A stretch of DNA of 64,000 nucleotides from Nocardia rhamnosiphila NBRC 108938 (GCF_000720425.1 NZ_JOAJ01000001.1:744001-808000), one strand, 5' to 3'. Positions 40,225-47,885 are shown, counted from the first letter of the stretch. Notes: a model not told the origin generated them from the sequence alone. Program-made: numbers and translations.

Positions 40225-40572
40225 CGAGGGAGCCCGTGGGGTGGGCAGTGGCGACCCCGTCGAGGCCGACCGAGACGATCGCCGCGTCGGCGGCATCCTC
40301 GGCGGCCTCGGGGAGCGTGACCTCGGCGAAGGGATCGCCCGACAGTGAAGTGAAGGTCTCGGCGTGTACCCGGTTGCGGGGTATGCCCGCCCGGGCGGTC
40401 GCGTCGTGGACGGCGTCCATGAACGGCTGCGGACCGCACAGGCAGACCGAGTGATCCCGATGTGCCGCGATCAGGGCGACCAGGTGCGCGGCGGTGGGCA
40501 GGCCCTGCACACTTTCGAGCCAGTGCGTGACCGAGAGCCGGTCGTTGTGCCGGGCGGTCAGTTCACGGGCGT
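40225..40572 (-). pseudogene. kshB fragment (3-ketosteroid 9-alpha-hydroxylase reductase), both ends lost
   Basis: On the minus strand an open frame reads LTARHNDRLSVTHWLESV, then VCLCGPQPFMDAV and HAETFTSLSGDPFAEVTLP. These match, from memory, the NAD-binding half of KshB (in M. tuberculosis PDRLTVLHWLESLQGLP, VFICGPGPFM, EVFKSLESDPFAAV). About 116 of ~355 residues survive. The FAD domain upstream is missing and the ferredoxin 2Fe-2S domain downstream is gone: homology ends around AHPTG at ~40235. The frame stays open on both sides by chance. It is a deletion remnant lying between TetR and the flavin reductase. Confidence 0.75.
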
Positions 40573-40621
40573 GCCGTCCTCGACAGAGGGTGCCAGGCGG
40601 CCGGCGTGCCCACAGCGCCGC

Positions 40622-40637
40622 TTCTGTTGAGCGAGAA
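40622..40637. promoter_or_regulatory. IclR-type operator candidate, site A
   Basis: TTCTGTTGAGCGAGAA, ~135 bp upstream of the flavin reductase start. It resembles the perfect palindrome TTCCGTTGAGCGGAA present before the monooxygenase gene (43675-43689). Confidence 0.5.
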
Positions 40638-40664
40638 AGCGGATGCCGCTCGTCCGGCAGAGGC

Positions 40665-40680
40665 TTCCACTGAGCGAGAG
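40665..40680. promoter_or_regulatory. IclR-type operator candidate, site B
   Basis: TTCCACTGAGCGAGAG, a second copy of the same motif 43 bp (about four helical turns) from site A, upstream of the flavin reductase at 40772. Tandem phased sites are common for IclR regulators. Confidence 0.5.
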
Positions 40681-40771
40681 GAGAGTGGGAACCGCCCCCG
40701 GCCGGCCATACGCTCGCAGCGTCGACGCAGTCGGAGCTTGCGACCGCACAACGGAAACGGAGGTAGCTCGG

Positions 40772-41275
40772 ATGACCATGGAGTCGGTGTCGCCGGCCGC
40801 GATGCGCAGCGCATTGAGCCAATTCGCCAGCGGGGTGACCGTGGTGACGGGGAGCGACGAACAGGGCCCGGTCGGGTTCGCCTGCCAGTCGTTCGCGTCG
40901 GTCTCGCTCGACCCGCCACTCATCCTCTTCTGCGCCGATCACCGGGGTCGTTCCTGGCCGCGCATCCGCGCGTCCGGGCGTTTCACCGTCAATGTGCTCA
41001 ACGAGGAGCAGGCCGACCTGTGCGCGCGGTTCGGCTCGCGCGACGGGCGCAAGTTCGACGGACTCGACTGCGAGACCTCGAAGTGGTCGACTCCGTCGTT
41101 GCCCGGTGTGCTCATGCGGGTACACGCCGAGGTGTCCGAGGTGCACCGGGCCGGGGATCACGATGTGGTGATCGGCCGGGTGGTGGAGTTGGAAACCGTC
41201 GCCCGGAAAGCTCCGATGATCTTCTTCCGGGGCAAGTTCGGAATCGACCCGCGCGCAGATCTGCTCAGCGCCTAG
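40772..41275 (+). CDS. Flavin reductase (HsaB-like reductase component)
   Basis: 167 residues from ATG 40772 (GGAGG at 40759-40763); upstream in-frame codons are not coding. Flavin-reductase-like FMN-binding fold: FASGVTVVTG at residues ~18-27, GFACQSFASVSLDPPLILFC (~33-52) and RFTVNVLNEEQ. It matches the small NADH:FMN reductase partners of two-component monooxygenases (HsaB, HpaC). The likely partner is the flavin monooxygenase at 43838, which lies in the same island but not adjacent. First gene of the plus-strand set 40772-42974. Confidence 0.88.
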   Translation: MTMESVSPAAMRSALSQFASGVTVVTGSDEQGPVGFACQSFASVSLDPPLILFCADHRGRSWPRIRASGRFTVNVLNEEQADLCARFGSRDGRKFDGLDCETSKWSTPSLPGVLMRVHAEVSEVHRAGDHDVVIGRVVELETVARKAPMIFFRGKFGIDPRADLLSA

Positions 41276-41291
41276 AAAGGTGTGCTCGGCC

Positions 41292-41825
41292 ATGTCGGAA
41301 CATAAGTCGAATCATCTTCCGCCCGGCCTCTCGGCCGCTGAAGCCGTGCTGGCGACAGAAGAGATCAAACGCGTCTTCGCGGCCCGTCTGCGGTATATGG
41401 ACACCAAACAGTGGCACAGGTACGCCGGACTGCACACCGAGGACGTGATCAGCGAGACCTGGGGCGGCCTCCCCGACGACAAACAACCCCGCAGCGGCGA
41501 CACCACGAACCGTGTGGTCGGCAACCAGGTTTTGGCCGATACGATCCGTGCCCTGCTCGACGGCCCGGTACCGGTGACCACGGTGCATCACGGGCACACC
41601 CCGGAGATCGAGCTGACCTCGGCCACCACCGCCCGCGGGATCTGGGCGATGGAAGACCTGCTGTGGTGGTCCGACGGCGACGAGGAACTGCACCTGCACG
41701 GGTACGGCCACTATCACGAGGAATACCGCAAGGTGGCAGGGCGGTGGCTGATCGGCTACCGCAAGCTCACCCGCTTGCGGGTCGACGCTCCGCCGGATTT
41801 CTTCCGCTTCATGAAAGCCCTGTGA
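41292..41825 (+). CDS. SnoaL-fold protein resembling bile-acid 7-alpha-dehydratase (BaiE-like)
   Basis: 177 residues from ATG 41292, 16 bp after the reductase. Single SnoaL/NTF2-like domain. The block VHHGHTPEIELTSATTARG followed by MEDLLWW recalls BaiE (from memory: MGHTPEITIDSETTATG, YLEDRL). His102, Asp122 and Asp37 would correspond to BaiE His83, Asp106 and Asp35, while the catalytic Tyr30 position is Arg32 here, with a Tyr at 35. NTF2-fold proteins in steroid islands serve as isomerases or dehydratases. A role in water loss from a hydroxysteroid is plausible but unproven. The next gene starts 4 bp after its stop. Confidence 0.75.
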   Translation: MSEHKSNHLPPGLSAAEAVLATEEIKRVFAARLRYMDTKQWHRYAGLHTEDVISETWGGLPDDKQPRSGDTTNRVVGNQVLADTIRALLDGPVPVTTVHHGHTPEIELTSATTARGIWAMEDLLWWSDGDEELHLHGYGHYHEEYRKVAGRWLIGYRKLTRLRVDAPPDFFRFMKAL

Positions 41826-41828
41826 CAA

Positions 41829-42974
41829 ATGATGACCGCTCATCATGCCGCTCTGTTCCGGCCGCTGGCCATCCGCTCCCTGGAATTGCCGAACCGGATC
41901 GTCATGTCCGCGATGACCCGGTCGGCCTCGCCCGCCGGCGTACCCGGCCCCGAGGTCGCCCGGTACTACCGGCGTCGTGCCGCCGGCGGGACCGGCCTGA
42001 TCATCACCGAGGGCGTCGCCGTCGACCATCCCGCCGCGGTCGACAACCCGCGGGTGCCCCGGATGTACGGCGCGGCCGCGCTGGCCGGGTGGCGGACCGT
42101 GGTCGACGAGGTGCACGCGGCCGGTGGTCGGATCGTTCCACAGCTCTGGCACGTCGGACCACTCTGGGGCGCGATGGGCGCGGTCGATCCGGTGATCACG
42201 CCGATGCGTCCGTCCGGGCGGTGGGGGACCGTGGGCATCACGTCCTATCCCGACGACTATGTCGCGCGTGCCGCCCGGCTCACGCGGCCGATGACCGAGG
42301 ACGATATCGCCGAGGTCGTCGCGGCCTTCGCGGACGCCGCGGTCAACGCGGCCGAGCTCGGCTTCGACGGTATCGCACTGCACGGTGGTCACGGCTATCT
42401 GCTGGATTCGTTCCTCTGGCCCGACACCAACATCCGTGACGATCGGTGGGGCGGTGATCCATTGGCGCGCAGCCGGTTTCCCGCCCGGGTGGTCGAGGCC
42501 GTCCGCAGCGCCGTCGGCGACGAGCTACCCATCTTCTTCCGCTTCTCCCAGCACAAACAACAGGACTACACCGCACGCATCGCCGAGACGCCCGACGAAC
42601 TGCAGGTGATCCTGGGGTCGCTCGCCGATGCCGGGGTGGACGTCTTCGATGCCAGCATCCGCCGCTTCGATCTCCCGGCGTTCGAGGGCAGTGACCTGTC
42701 GCTGGCCGGATGGGCCAGGAAACTCACGGGCGCGCACGCCATGGCGGTGGGCAGCGTCGGCCTCGGAAAGCCGTTGCGCGACAGCCGGATAGAGGGTACC
42801 GCGGAGGTGGTCGACAATATCGGCGAGGTGGAACGTCGCATCGAGACCGGTGAGTTCGACCTGATCGCGATCGGGCGCATGCATCTCGCCGATCCGGCGC
42901 TGGCGACGACTCTGCGCACCGGCTCGCCGCTGACGCCGTTCGACCGCGCAGTCCACGAAGGCAATCTGCACTGA
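41829..42974 (+). CDS. Old Yellow Enzyme-family NADH:flavin oxidoreductase
   Basis: 381 residues, ATG 4 bp after the SnoaL gene (a second ATG follows directly). TIM-barrel FMN enzyme motifs: LFRPLAIRSLELPNRIVMSAM at the N-terminus, QLWHVG near residue 105, HGGHGYLLDSFLWPDTNIRDDRWGG near 185-210 and the phosphate-binding IAIGRMHLADP near 345. Family members reduce activated C=C bonds; steroid-island homologues reduce 4-ene or 6-ene bonds and the BaiCD/BaiH enzymes belong to the same wider family. With the BaiE-like gene, this could form a dehydrate-then-reduce pair. Confidence 0.9.
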   Translation: MMTAHHAALFRPLAIRSLELPNRIVMSAMTRSASPAGVPGPEVARYYRRRAAGGTGLIITEGVAVDHPAAVDNPRVPRMYGAAALAGWRTVVDEVHAAGGRIVPQLWHVGPLWGAMGAVDPVITPMRPSGRWGTVGITSYPDDYVARAARLTRPMTEDDIAEVVAAFADAAVNAAELGFDGIALHGGHGYLLDSFLWPDTNIRDDRWGGDPLARSRFPARVVEAVRSAVGDELPIFFRFSQHKQQDYTARIAETPDELQVILGSLADAGVDVFDASIRRFDLPAFEGSDLSLAGWARKLTGAHAMAVGSVGLGKPLRDSRIEGTAEVVDNIGEVERRIETGEFDLIAIGRMHLADPALATTLRTGSPLTPFDRAVHEGNLH

Positions 42975-43103
42975 CCCACGGCGGCCGGGCCGGCGCTTGG
43001 ATGGAAACCCTCGACGCCGGGCGGCCGGTGCCGATGCTCCCACGCCGGCCATCGCCGTCAGCGCGTCCTCGAGAAGCCGCGGTACCGCTGCCCGGCGGCC
43101 GGC

Positions 43104-43589
43104 TCAACGGCCGGCGCGGCTCAGCAGGTCCCGCGCAGCGGCACTACCGTCCAGCAGTCGCGCGGTGCGGCGCCGGATCAGCCAGGTGCCGTCGGCGCGG
43201 ACGAGTTCGAAGCGGTTGGCGGTGACCCGCCACACGCGGAACGAATCCTTCCCGGCGTCGCGGCGCAGCAGTAGCGAATGACAGGTCGCCACCGCGGTGT
43301 CGCCGTCGACCCGGATGTATACGGGATCGAGCAGGTGCCCGCAACCTTCGTGGATGTATTCCTGATGCGGCGCGGTGCGCACCATCTCGGTGATCGCGTC
43401 GCGTCCTTCCATCACCCGGATGTCGATGTCGTATACGGCATCCTCGGCCCACAACCGGCCGACGGCGTCGGCGTCACCGGCGTCGACGGCGGGGCCGTAG
43501 GCGGTGAGCACGTCGTGGACAGCGGCTTTGTCCTCGAGGGCCCGCACCCGGTCGAGCAGGGCGGCCACCAGATCTGCGGTGTCGGTCAT
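43104..43589 (-). CDS. SnoaL-like (NTF2-fold) domain protein
   Basis: 161 residues from ATG 43589 (GGAGAGGACCGAT upstream). Begins with helix DLVAALLDRVRALEDKAAVHDVLTAYGPAVDAGD, typical of the SnoaL_4 group (quoted in two parts: ALEDKAAVHDVL, then AYGPAVDAGD). It continues with LWAEDAVYDID, a HEGCGHLLDPVYI strand and a C-terminal LVRADGTWLIRRRTARLLDG. Family includes ketosteroid-isomerase-like enzymes and ring-hydroxylase small subunits. Divergent from the HsaA-like monooxygenase, sharing a promoter region that contains an IclR-type palindrome. Substrate unknown, probably steroid-derived. Confidence 0.85.
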   Translation of the reverse strand: MTDTADLVAALLDRVRALEDKAAVHDVLTAYGPAVDAGDADAVGRLWAEDAVYDIDIRVMEGRDAITEMVRTAPHQEYIHEGCGHLLDPVYIRVDGDTAVATCHSLLLRRDAGKDSFRVWRVTANRFELVRADGTWLIRRRTARLLDGSAAARDLLSRAGR

Positions 43590-43673
43590 ATCGGTCCTCT
43601 CCGAGACTCCGGGCACCCGGGCGGGCGGCCCGGTCTCCTGTTCTACCGACTTCGCCTGCAGCGGACCTCGAGC

Positions 43674-43690
43674 CTTCCGCTCAACGGAAA
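43674..43690. promoter_or_regulatory. IclR-type palindromic operator candidate, site C
   Basis: TTCCGCTCAACGGAA (43675-43689) has perfect 5-bp arms TTCCG/CGGAA. Its reverse complement TTCCGTTGAGCGGAAG matches sites A and B at 40622 and 40665. It sits 85 bp upstream of the SnoaL start (43589) and ~150 bp upstream of the monooxygenase start (43838), so it could control both. Confidence 0.6.
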
Positions 43691-43837
43691 CCCGGGTGTG
43701 CCGTCACCTCGTCGCTGCCATGTTTGTCGGATCGAGTCCCGCGTGCCGCGCGGGCCGAACAGTTCGTCCCCGACCGGTTCCGCCCAGGAACACCGGTTTC
43801 CCGGCCCTCGGCGGGCCGCTTCCCAGGAGAGTCGTAT

Positions 43838-45010
43838 ATGGGCCAGGTATTGGACAGCATCATGGCGCACGCGGAGGAGATCCGCGCCGGAGCCGCGGAA
43901 GGCGAGGCGTTGATGCGGCTGCCCGACGCGACCGCGAGACATCTGCGTGACTCGGGCATCGTGCGTATGTTCCAGCCGCAGGAGTACGGCGGTGCGGAAG
44001 GTCATCCCCGCGAGGCCGCCGAAGCCGTCATGGCCCTCGGCGCCCTCGACGGCGCCGCGGGCTGGGTGGCGGGCATCGTCGGCGTGCATCCGTGGGAACT
44101 GGCCTTCTTCGATCCCCGGGCGCAGGAGGAGATCTGGGGCGCGGACAACGATATGTGGATGGCCTCGCCGTACGCGCCGATGGGCATCGCGGTCCCGGTC
44201 GAGGGCGGATACATCCTCAACGGCCGCTGGTCGTTCTCCTCGGGCACCGATCACTGCGGCTGGATCATGATCGGCGCTGCCGTCGGCGATACGGACGGTA
44301 ACCGCACCGGCGCGGTACTGCACGTGGTGCTGCCGCGCTCGGACTACCGGATCGACCACGACAGCTGGAATGTGCTCGGCCTGCGTGGCACCGGTTCGAA
44401 GGACTTGATCGTCGAAGATGCCTTCCTACCGGGGCATCGCACGATCGACGCCGATATCGTGCTCAGCGGTAACGGCTGGCGGCACGCGGGCCGCGACGAG
44501 ACGCTGTACCGTTTCCCGTTCTCGTGCCTCTTCCCGCTCGGCATCACCTCATCGCTGATCGGGATGACCGAGGGCGCGCTCGCCTGCTACATCGCGGCGC
44601 AGCGGGAGCGCGTCCAGGTCACCGGCGTGCCCATCAAAGAAGATCCCTATGTCCTGTACGCCGTCAGCGAGGCGGCGTCGGAGATCTCCGCGGCCCGGCT
44701 CGCCCTGCTCGAGACGGTCGACCGGTTCTGGGACAAGACCGAGCGCGGCGAGGAAATCGGGTTCGAGGAACGCGCGATCGGCCGGCGCACCCAGATCTCC
44801 GCGGCGTGGCGCGCGGTGCGGGCGATGGACGAGGTCTTCGCCCGCGCCGGTGGTGCGGCGGTACATCTGAAGACGCCGATGCAGCGGTTCTGGCGCGATG
44901 CCCATGTCGGCCTCACCCACGCCATTCATGTACCGGGCACGACCTACCACGCGGCGGCACTCGCACAACTGGGTGGTGACCCCCAGGGTCCGTACCGCGC
45001 AATGATCTGA
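43838..45010 (+). CDS. Flavin-dependent monooxygenase, oxygenase subunit (HsaA-like, acyl-CoA dehydrogenase fold)
   Basis: 390 residues from ATG 43838 (AGGAGA upstream). Acyl-CoA-dehydrogenase-fold hydroxylase: RMFQPQEYGGAEG near residue 44, GAAGWVAGIVGVHPWELAFF near 72-91, WSFSSGTDHCGWI near 132-144, LGLRGTGSKDLIVEDAFLP near 180-198 and PMQRFWRDAHVGLTHA near 350. These correspond closely to HsaA, which hydroxylates 3-HSA in steroid ring degradation using reduced flavin from HsaB. The immediately downstream extradiol dioxygenase would cleave the resulting catechol. HpaB-like or other phenol hydroxylases of this fold remain alternatives. Confidence 0.87.
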   Translation: MGQVLDSIMAHAEEIRAGAAEGEALMRLPDATARHLRDSGIVRMFQPQEYGGAEGHPREAAEAVMALGALDGAAGWVAGIVGVHPWELAFFDPRAQEEIWGADNDMWMASPYAPMGIAVPVEGGYILNGRWSFSSGTDHCGWIMIGAAVGDTDGNRTGAVLHVVLPRSDYRIDHDSWNVLGLRGTGSKDLIVEDAFLPGHRTIDADIVLSGNGWRHAGRDETLYRFPFSCLFPLGITSSLIGMTEGALACYIAAQRERVQVTGVPIKEDPYVLYAVSEAASEISAARLALLETVDRFWDKTERGEEIGFEERAIGRRTQISAAWRAVRAMDEVFARAGGAAVHLKTPMQRFWRDAHVGLTHAIHVPGTTYHAAALAQLGGDPQGPYRAMI

Positions 45011-45046
45011 CACCCCTTCACCGTCGAGACTGTCGAGGACGAAACA

Positions 45047-45973
45047 ATGACCGAACCCCCCAGAACAGAACTCCGCGGTCTCGGGTATCTCCGGGTCCGG
45101 AGCCAGGATGTCGCGCGCTGGCGCGAACTGCTCATCGACGGCCTCGGCATGGCCGTCGGCTCCGGTCCCGACCGGGACGGGCTGTACGCCCGCATCGACG
45201 AACGCCGCGCCCGCATCGCCGTCCTGCCCGGCGATTCCGACAGGGCACTGGCCGTCGGCTGGGAAGTGCGCGACGAGTTCGCGCTCCAGCGGGTGCGTGA
45301 AGCCGTGGAAGAGTCCGGACACACCGTCGAGGTGCTGTCGCGGAAGCAATGCGCGTATCTGGACGTGGAGCAGGCCATCGCGTTCGACGATCCGGCCGGG
45401 ACGCGCCTCGAGGTGTTCTTCGGCCCGGTCCTCGATCACAGCCCGCTGGCGACTCCGTTCGCCGGACGATGGGTGACCGGGGAGTACGGCCTGGGCCATG
45501 TGGTGCTGCCCTCGGCGAAGTTCGCCGAATCGTACGACTTCTACACCCGGGTACTGGGTTTCCTGCCCCGGGGTTCGATCCGGTTGGACGACGAGGGGCT
45601 GAGCCGGGTGCGCTTCCTCGGTATCAACCGGCGCCATCACAGCCTCGCGCTGTGCCCGGCCCCGCCGACGGCCGAACCGGGTCTGGTGCATCTGATGACC
45701 GAGGTCGACACCCTCGACGCGGTCGGCCGGGCACTCGATCGGGTGAACCGGCAGAAGTTCTCGATCTCCTCCACGCTGGGCAGGCACACGAACGACAAGA
45801 TGATCTCGTTCTACGTCCGCGCCCCCGGCGGATGGGATCTCGAGTTCGGTACCGACGGCATGCTCGTCGACGAGCGCTACTACACGTCCGAGGAGATCAC
45901 CGCGGACGCGTACTGGGGCCATGATCAGTCGGGCGCCGAGCCGTTGAAAGCGTTCATCCCGACGGCCGGCTGA
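45047..45973 (+). CDS. Extradiol ring-cleavage dioxygenase (HsaC/BphC-like)
   Basis: 308 residues; GAGGAC upstream of ATG. Two vicinal-oxygen-chelate repeats (residues ~8-125 and ~145-270). The iron ligands are placed as expected: His151 (GLGHVVLP), His215 (GLVHLMTEV) and Glu266 (WDLEFGTDG); HsaC uses His145, His215 and Glu266 by memory. Second-sphere HTNDKMISFYV is the typical type I extradiol signature. It lies 36 bp after the HsaA-like gene, giving hydroxylation then meta-cleavage. The hydrolase HsaD that should follow is absent from the window; a terminator hairpin follows instead. Confidence 0.92.
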   Translation: MTEPPRTELRGLGYLRVRSQDVARWRELLIDGLGMAVGSGPDRDGLYARIDERRARIAVLPGDSDRALAVGWEVRDEFALQRVREAVEESGHTVEVLSRKQCAYLDVEQAIAFDDPAGTRLEVFFGPVLDHSPLATPFAGRWVTGEYGLGHVVLPSAKFAESYDFYTRVLGFLPRGSIRLDDEGLSRVRFLGINRRHHSLALCPAPPTAEPGLVHLMTEVDTLDAVGRALDRVNRQKFSISSTLGRHTNDKMISFYVRAPGGWDLEFGTDGMLVDERYYTSEEITADAYWGHDQSGAEPLKAFIPTAG

Positions 45974-46000
45974 ACCCCGTACGGCTCACCGGCGCGGACC

Positions 46001-46036
46001 GGAAGAGCACCGCGACGACTGTCGCGGTGCTCTTCC
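46001..46036 (+). terminator. Strong hairpin terminator after the extradiol dioxygenase
   Basis: A perfect 16-bp stem, GGAAGAGCACCGCGAC at 46001-46016 and its complement at 46021-46036, encloses a GACT loop, 28 bp after the stop codon. The following sequence is only mildly T-rich (gcgtcgttgtctcc), as is usual in actinomycetes. Confidence 0.85.
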
Positions 46037-46101
46037 GCGTCGTTGTCTCCCTCTGGGTGAAAAGTCTGCTGGAGGCCCCGTCGCCGCGCCGGTATGATTT
46101 T

Positions 46102-46122
46102 GTTGATTGTTTGATCAATCAA
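46102..46122. promoter_or_regulatory. Operator candidate 1 of RTTGA-N4-TTGATCWAT family
   Basis: GTTGATTGTTTGATCAAT at 46102-46119. Within it TTGATTG (46103-46109) and CAATCAA (46116-46122) form a perfect inverted repeat. It lies ~33 bp upstream of the GTG start of the first IclR gene. The same 18-bp pattern recurs at 46911 and 47810. Confidence 0.65.
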
Positions 46123-46154
46123 TAAGATATGCCCTCTCGCTGCCGGAGTTGCCC

Positions 46155-46808
46155 GTGACCGCTGTAGACGACCGATCCCAGACCGTTGTGGGGCGGGTCC
46201 TTCTGTTGCTCGAACCTTTCCGCGAATGCGAGACCCTGACGCTCACCGAGCTGGCCGAGCGTGCGGGCTTCCCCCGGTCGTCCGCCCATCGGTTGCTGTC
46301 GCAGCTCGTGGAGGTCGGCTGGCTGCGCCGGAACGGCACCGCCTATCGCCTCGGTCCGAAGCTGGTGGAGCTCGGCTCCGAGGCGCGTCGGCACGACCGG
46401 ATGTATCAGGCCGCCGCCCCGACGATGTACCAGTTGCGCAAACGCACCGGAATGGCCGTGCAGCTGACTGTTCTCGACGGTGACGACCTGCTGTTTCTCG
46501 AAGTGATCGGTGGCCGATGGGCGGCTTCGGTGCTGTGTGGCCGCGTCGGGCAGCGCCTTCCGGCGCCGGGGACCGTCGAGGGCGCCGCTCTGCTGGCGCT
46601 GCGTGACGGGTCCGGGTCCACGCTCCGGGACCGAGTCGTGCGAGGCCGTGCGGGGGAGCGGGTGCGTTGCGTCGCGCTCGCCTTCGAGGCCGGGCGGCAG
46701 GAGGCCGCCGCGCTCTCGCTGGCCGGCCCGGCGGGGCGGACCCCGGAGGGCGCCGTACGCGATCTCGCTGCGGCCGCCGATGTAGTGATATCGCGGCTCG
46801 CCGCCTGA
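46155..46808 (+). CDS. IclR-family regulator 1
   Basis: 217 residues from GTG 46155 (GGAG nine bases upstream); an in-frame TTG at 46107 lies inside the operator and is unlikely. N-terminal winged helix: LTLTELAERAGFPRSSAHRLLSQL with wing GTAYRLGPKLVELG. The effector domain (residues ~75-215) is shorter and more divergent than usual: the region normally reading GxxxALLA is GTVEGAALLALRDGSG, and the terminal segment is truncated in comparison with IclR regulator 2. The HTH helix FPRSSAHRLLSQLVEVGWLRR is very similar to that of IclR 2 (LPRSSAHRMLSRLVEVGWVSR), suggesting paralogues with related binding sites. Confidence 0.88.
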   Translation: MTAVDDRSQTVVGRVLLLLEPFRECETLTLTELAERAGFPRSSAHRLLSQLVEVGWLRRNGTAYRLGPKLVELGSEARRHDRMYQAAAPTMYQLRKRTGMAVQLTVLDGDDLLFLEVIGGRWAASVLCGRVGQRLPAPGTVEGAALLALRDGSGSTLRDRVVRGRAGERVRCVALAFEAGRQEAAALSLAGPAGRTPEGAVRDLAAAADVVISRLAA

Positions 46809-46910
46809 GGCGGCCCCGGCGTCTCCGCTGCTGCGATCGTGGGATCGAGACCGTCGACACCTGATTTTCCGACCTACGGCACAGCACTGCTATCGTCATC
46901 TCGGCCATTG

Positions 46911-46928
46911 ATTGAGCGCTTGATCTAT
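46911..46928. promoter_or_regulatory. Operator candidate 2 of RTTGA-N4-TTGATCWAT family
   Basis: ATTGAGCGCTTGATCTAT, about 43 bp upstream of the second IclR start. Half-sites ATTGA and TTGATC are spaced exactly as in the copies at 46102 and 47810. Confidence 0.6.
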
Positions 46929-46970
46929 GACTTGCGGCCGCGGCGCGGCCTGCGCCCCGATGGAGGTTCG

Positions 46971-47723
46971 ATGAAGAACAGCGACGAATTCCCTCCGGCC
47001 GTCATCGACCGGGTCGCGACTCTGCTCGACGGGTTCCGCGACGGTGCCGAACTCACGCTGTCCCAGCTGTCCGGCCGGACCGGCCTGCCGCGCTCCTCCG
47101 CGCACCGGATGCTCTCCCGGCTCGTCGAGGTGGGGTGGGTCAGCAGGCGCGGCCGGATGTACGGGCTGAGTCGCCGGATGTTCGAGTGGGGTGCCCTCGC
47201 GCAGCAGCACGACTGCTTGCACCGGGCCGCGCATCCGATCCTGCACGAACTCCACGAGACGAGTGGACTGATCGTCCATCTGGCCGTTCTCGACGGCAAC
47301 GACGTGCGCTACCTCGACAAGGTCGGCTTCGGGCGGATCGCCCTCCCCTCGCGCATCGGCGGACGGCAGCCGGCCGCGCGCACCGCGCTGGGTAAGGCGC
47401 TCATCGCCCATGCCGCCGCGGATCGGGTCGCCGCATATGCGGCGGCCGCGTCTCCGGCATCGAGGGGAACAGAGGCGCTACCGCGCCATGAAATCGCCCG
47501 CATCCGTCAGCAGCGCGTGGCCTACGAACGCGAGGAATGCGTCGCGGGCGTCGCCTGTGTGGCCGCCCCGATCGGCAACAACCGGACCTGTGTGGGAGCC
47601 GTCTCGGTGACCGGCCCGGTCGGCAGTGTGGACTTCGTACCGCTGGCGATCTCGGTCCGGTCGGCGGCGCATGCGATCTGGCGCAACCACGACGCGTGCG
47701 ACTCCGCGCGGCGTGCGGTGTGA
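46971..47723 (+). CDS. IclR-family regulator 2
   Basis: 250 residues from ATG 46971 (TGGAGGTTCG). N-terminal winged helix (LTLSQLSGRTGLPRSSAHRML, residues ~27-47) and a full IclR effector domain: LHETSGLIVHLAVLDGNDVRYLDKV, PAARTALGKALIAHA near residue 140 and GVACVAAPIGNNRTCVGAVSVTGP near 195-218, where the conserved glycine-rich small-molecule site lies. Both strings are quoted in part. Located in tandem after IclR 1 with its own operator-like site, so probably separately transcribed. Likely controls the neighbouring steroid/aromatic genes. Confidence 0.92.
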   Translation: MKNSDEFPPAVIDRVATLLDGFRDGAELTLSQLSGRTGLPRSSAHRMLSRLVEVGWVSRRGRMYGLSRRMFEWGALAQQHDCLHRAAHPILHELHETSGLIVHLAVLDGNDVRYLDKVGFGRIALPSRIGGRQPAARTALGKALIAHAAADRVAAYAAAASPASRGTEALPRHEIARIRQQRVAYEREECVAGVACVAAPIGNNRTCVGAVSVTGPVGSVDFVPLAISVRSAAHAIWRNHDACDSARRAV

Positions 47724-47730
47724 GCGGTGC

Positions 47731-47787
47731 TCAGCGAACGAGTGCCTGCCCGCCGTCCACCGCCGGCGTATGACCGGTGATGTAGCG
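47731..47787 (-). pseudogene. C-terminal remnant of an SDR dehydrogenase
   Basis: The minus strand reads RYITGHTPAVDGGQALVR followed by TGA (47733-47731). This is the classical SDR C-terminus (YITGQxxxVDGG). Upstream of it (towards 47810) the frame turns into Arg-rich non-SDR sequence and meets the operator at 47810, so only ~18 residues of a ~250-residue enzyme remain. It is a second gene-loss scar in the steroid island. Confidence 0.7.
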
Positions 47788-47809
47788 GCGGCGTCGCTGC
47801 ACAGGACCC

Positions 47810-47827
47810 ATTGACCGTTTGATCAAT
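47810..47827. promoter_or_regulatory. Operator candidate 3 of RTTGA-N4-TTGATCWAT family
   Basis: ATTGACCGTTTGATCAAT, extended to CCATTGA (47808-47814) / TCAATGG (47823-47829), a perfect 7-bp inverted repeat. It overlaps an in-frame ATG at 47826 of the TetR gene, which argues for a downstream translation start, and fits TetR autorepression. Confidence 0.7.
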
Positions 47828-47885
47828 GGATGTGACAGAATCGGCCGAACAGGCAAGTAGCGCTCGAATCCGACAGGGGATGACC

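Noticed and set aside
40142..41293. 383-codon minus-strand frame as one intact gene
   Set aside because: Its N-terminal two thirds are antisense to the flavin reductase; only 40225-40572 resembles a protein (KshB), so it is a remnant within a chance frame.
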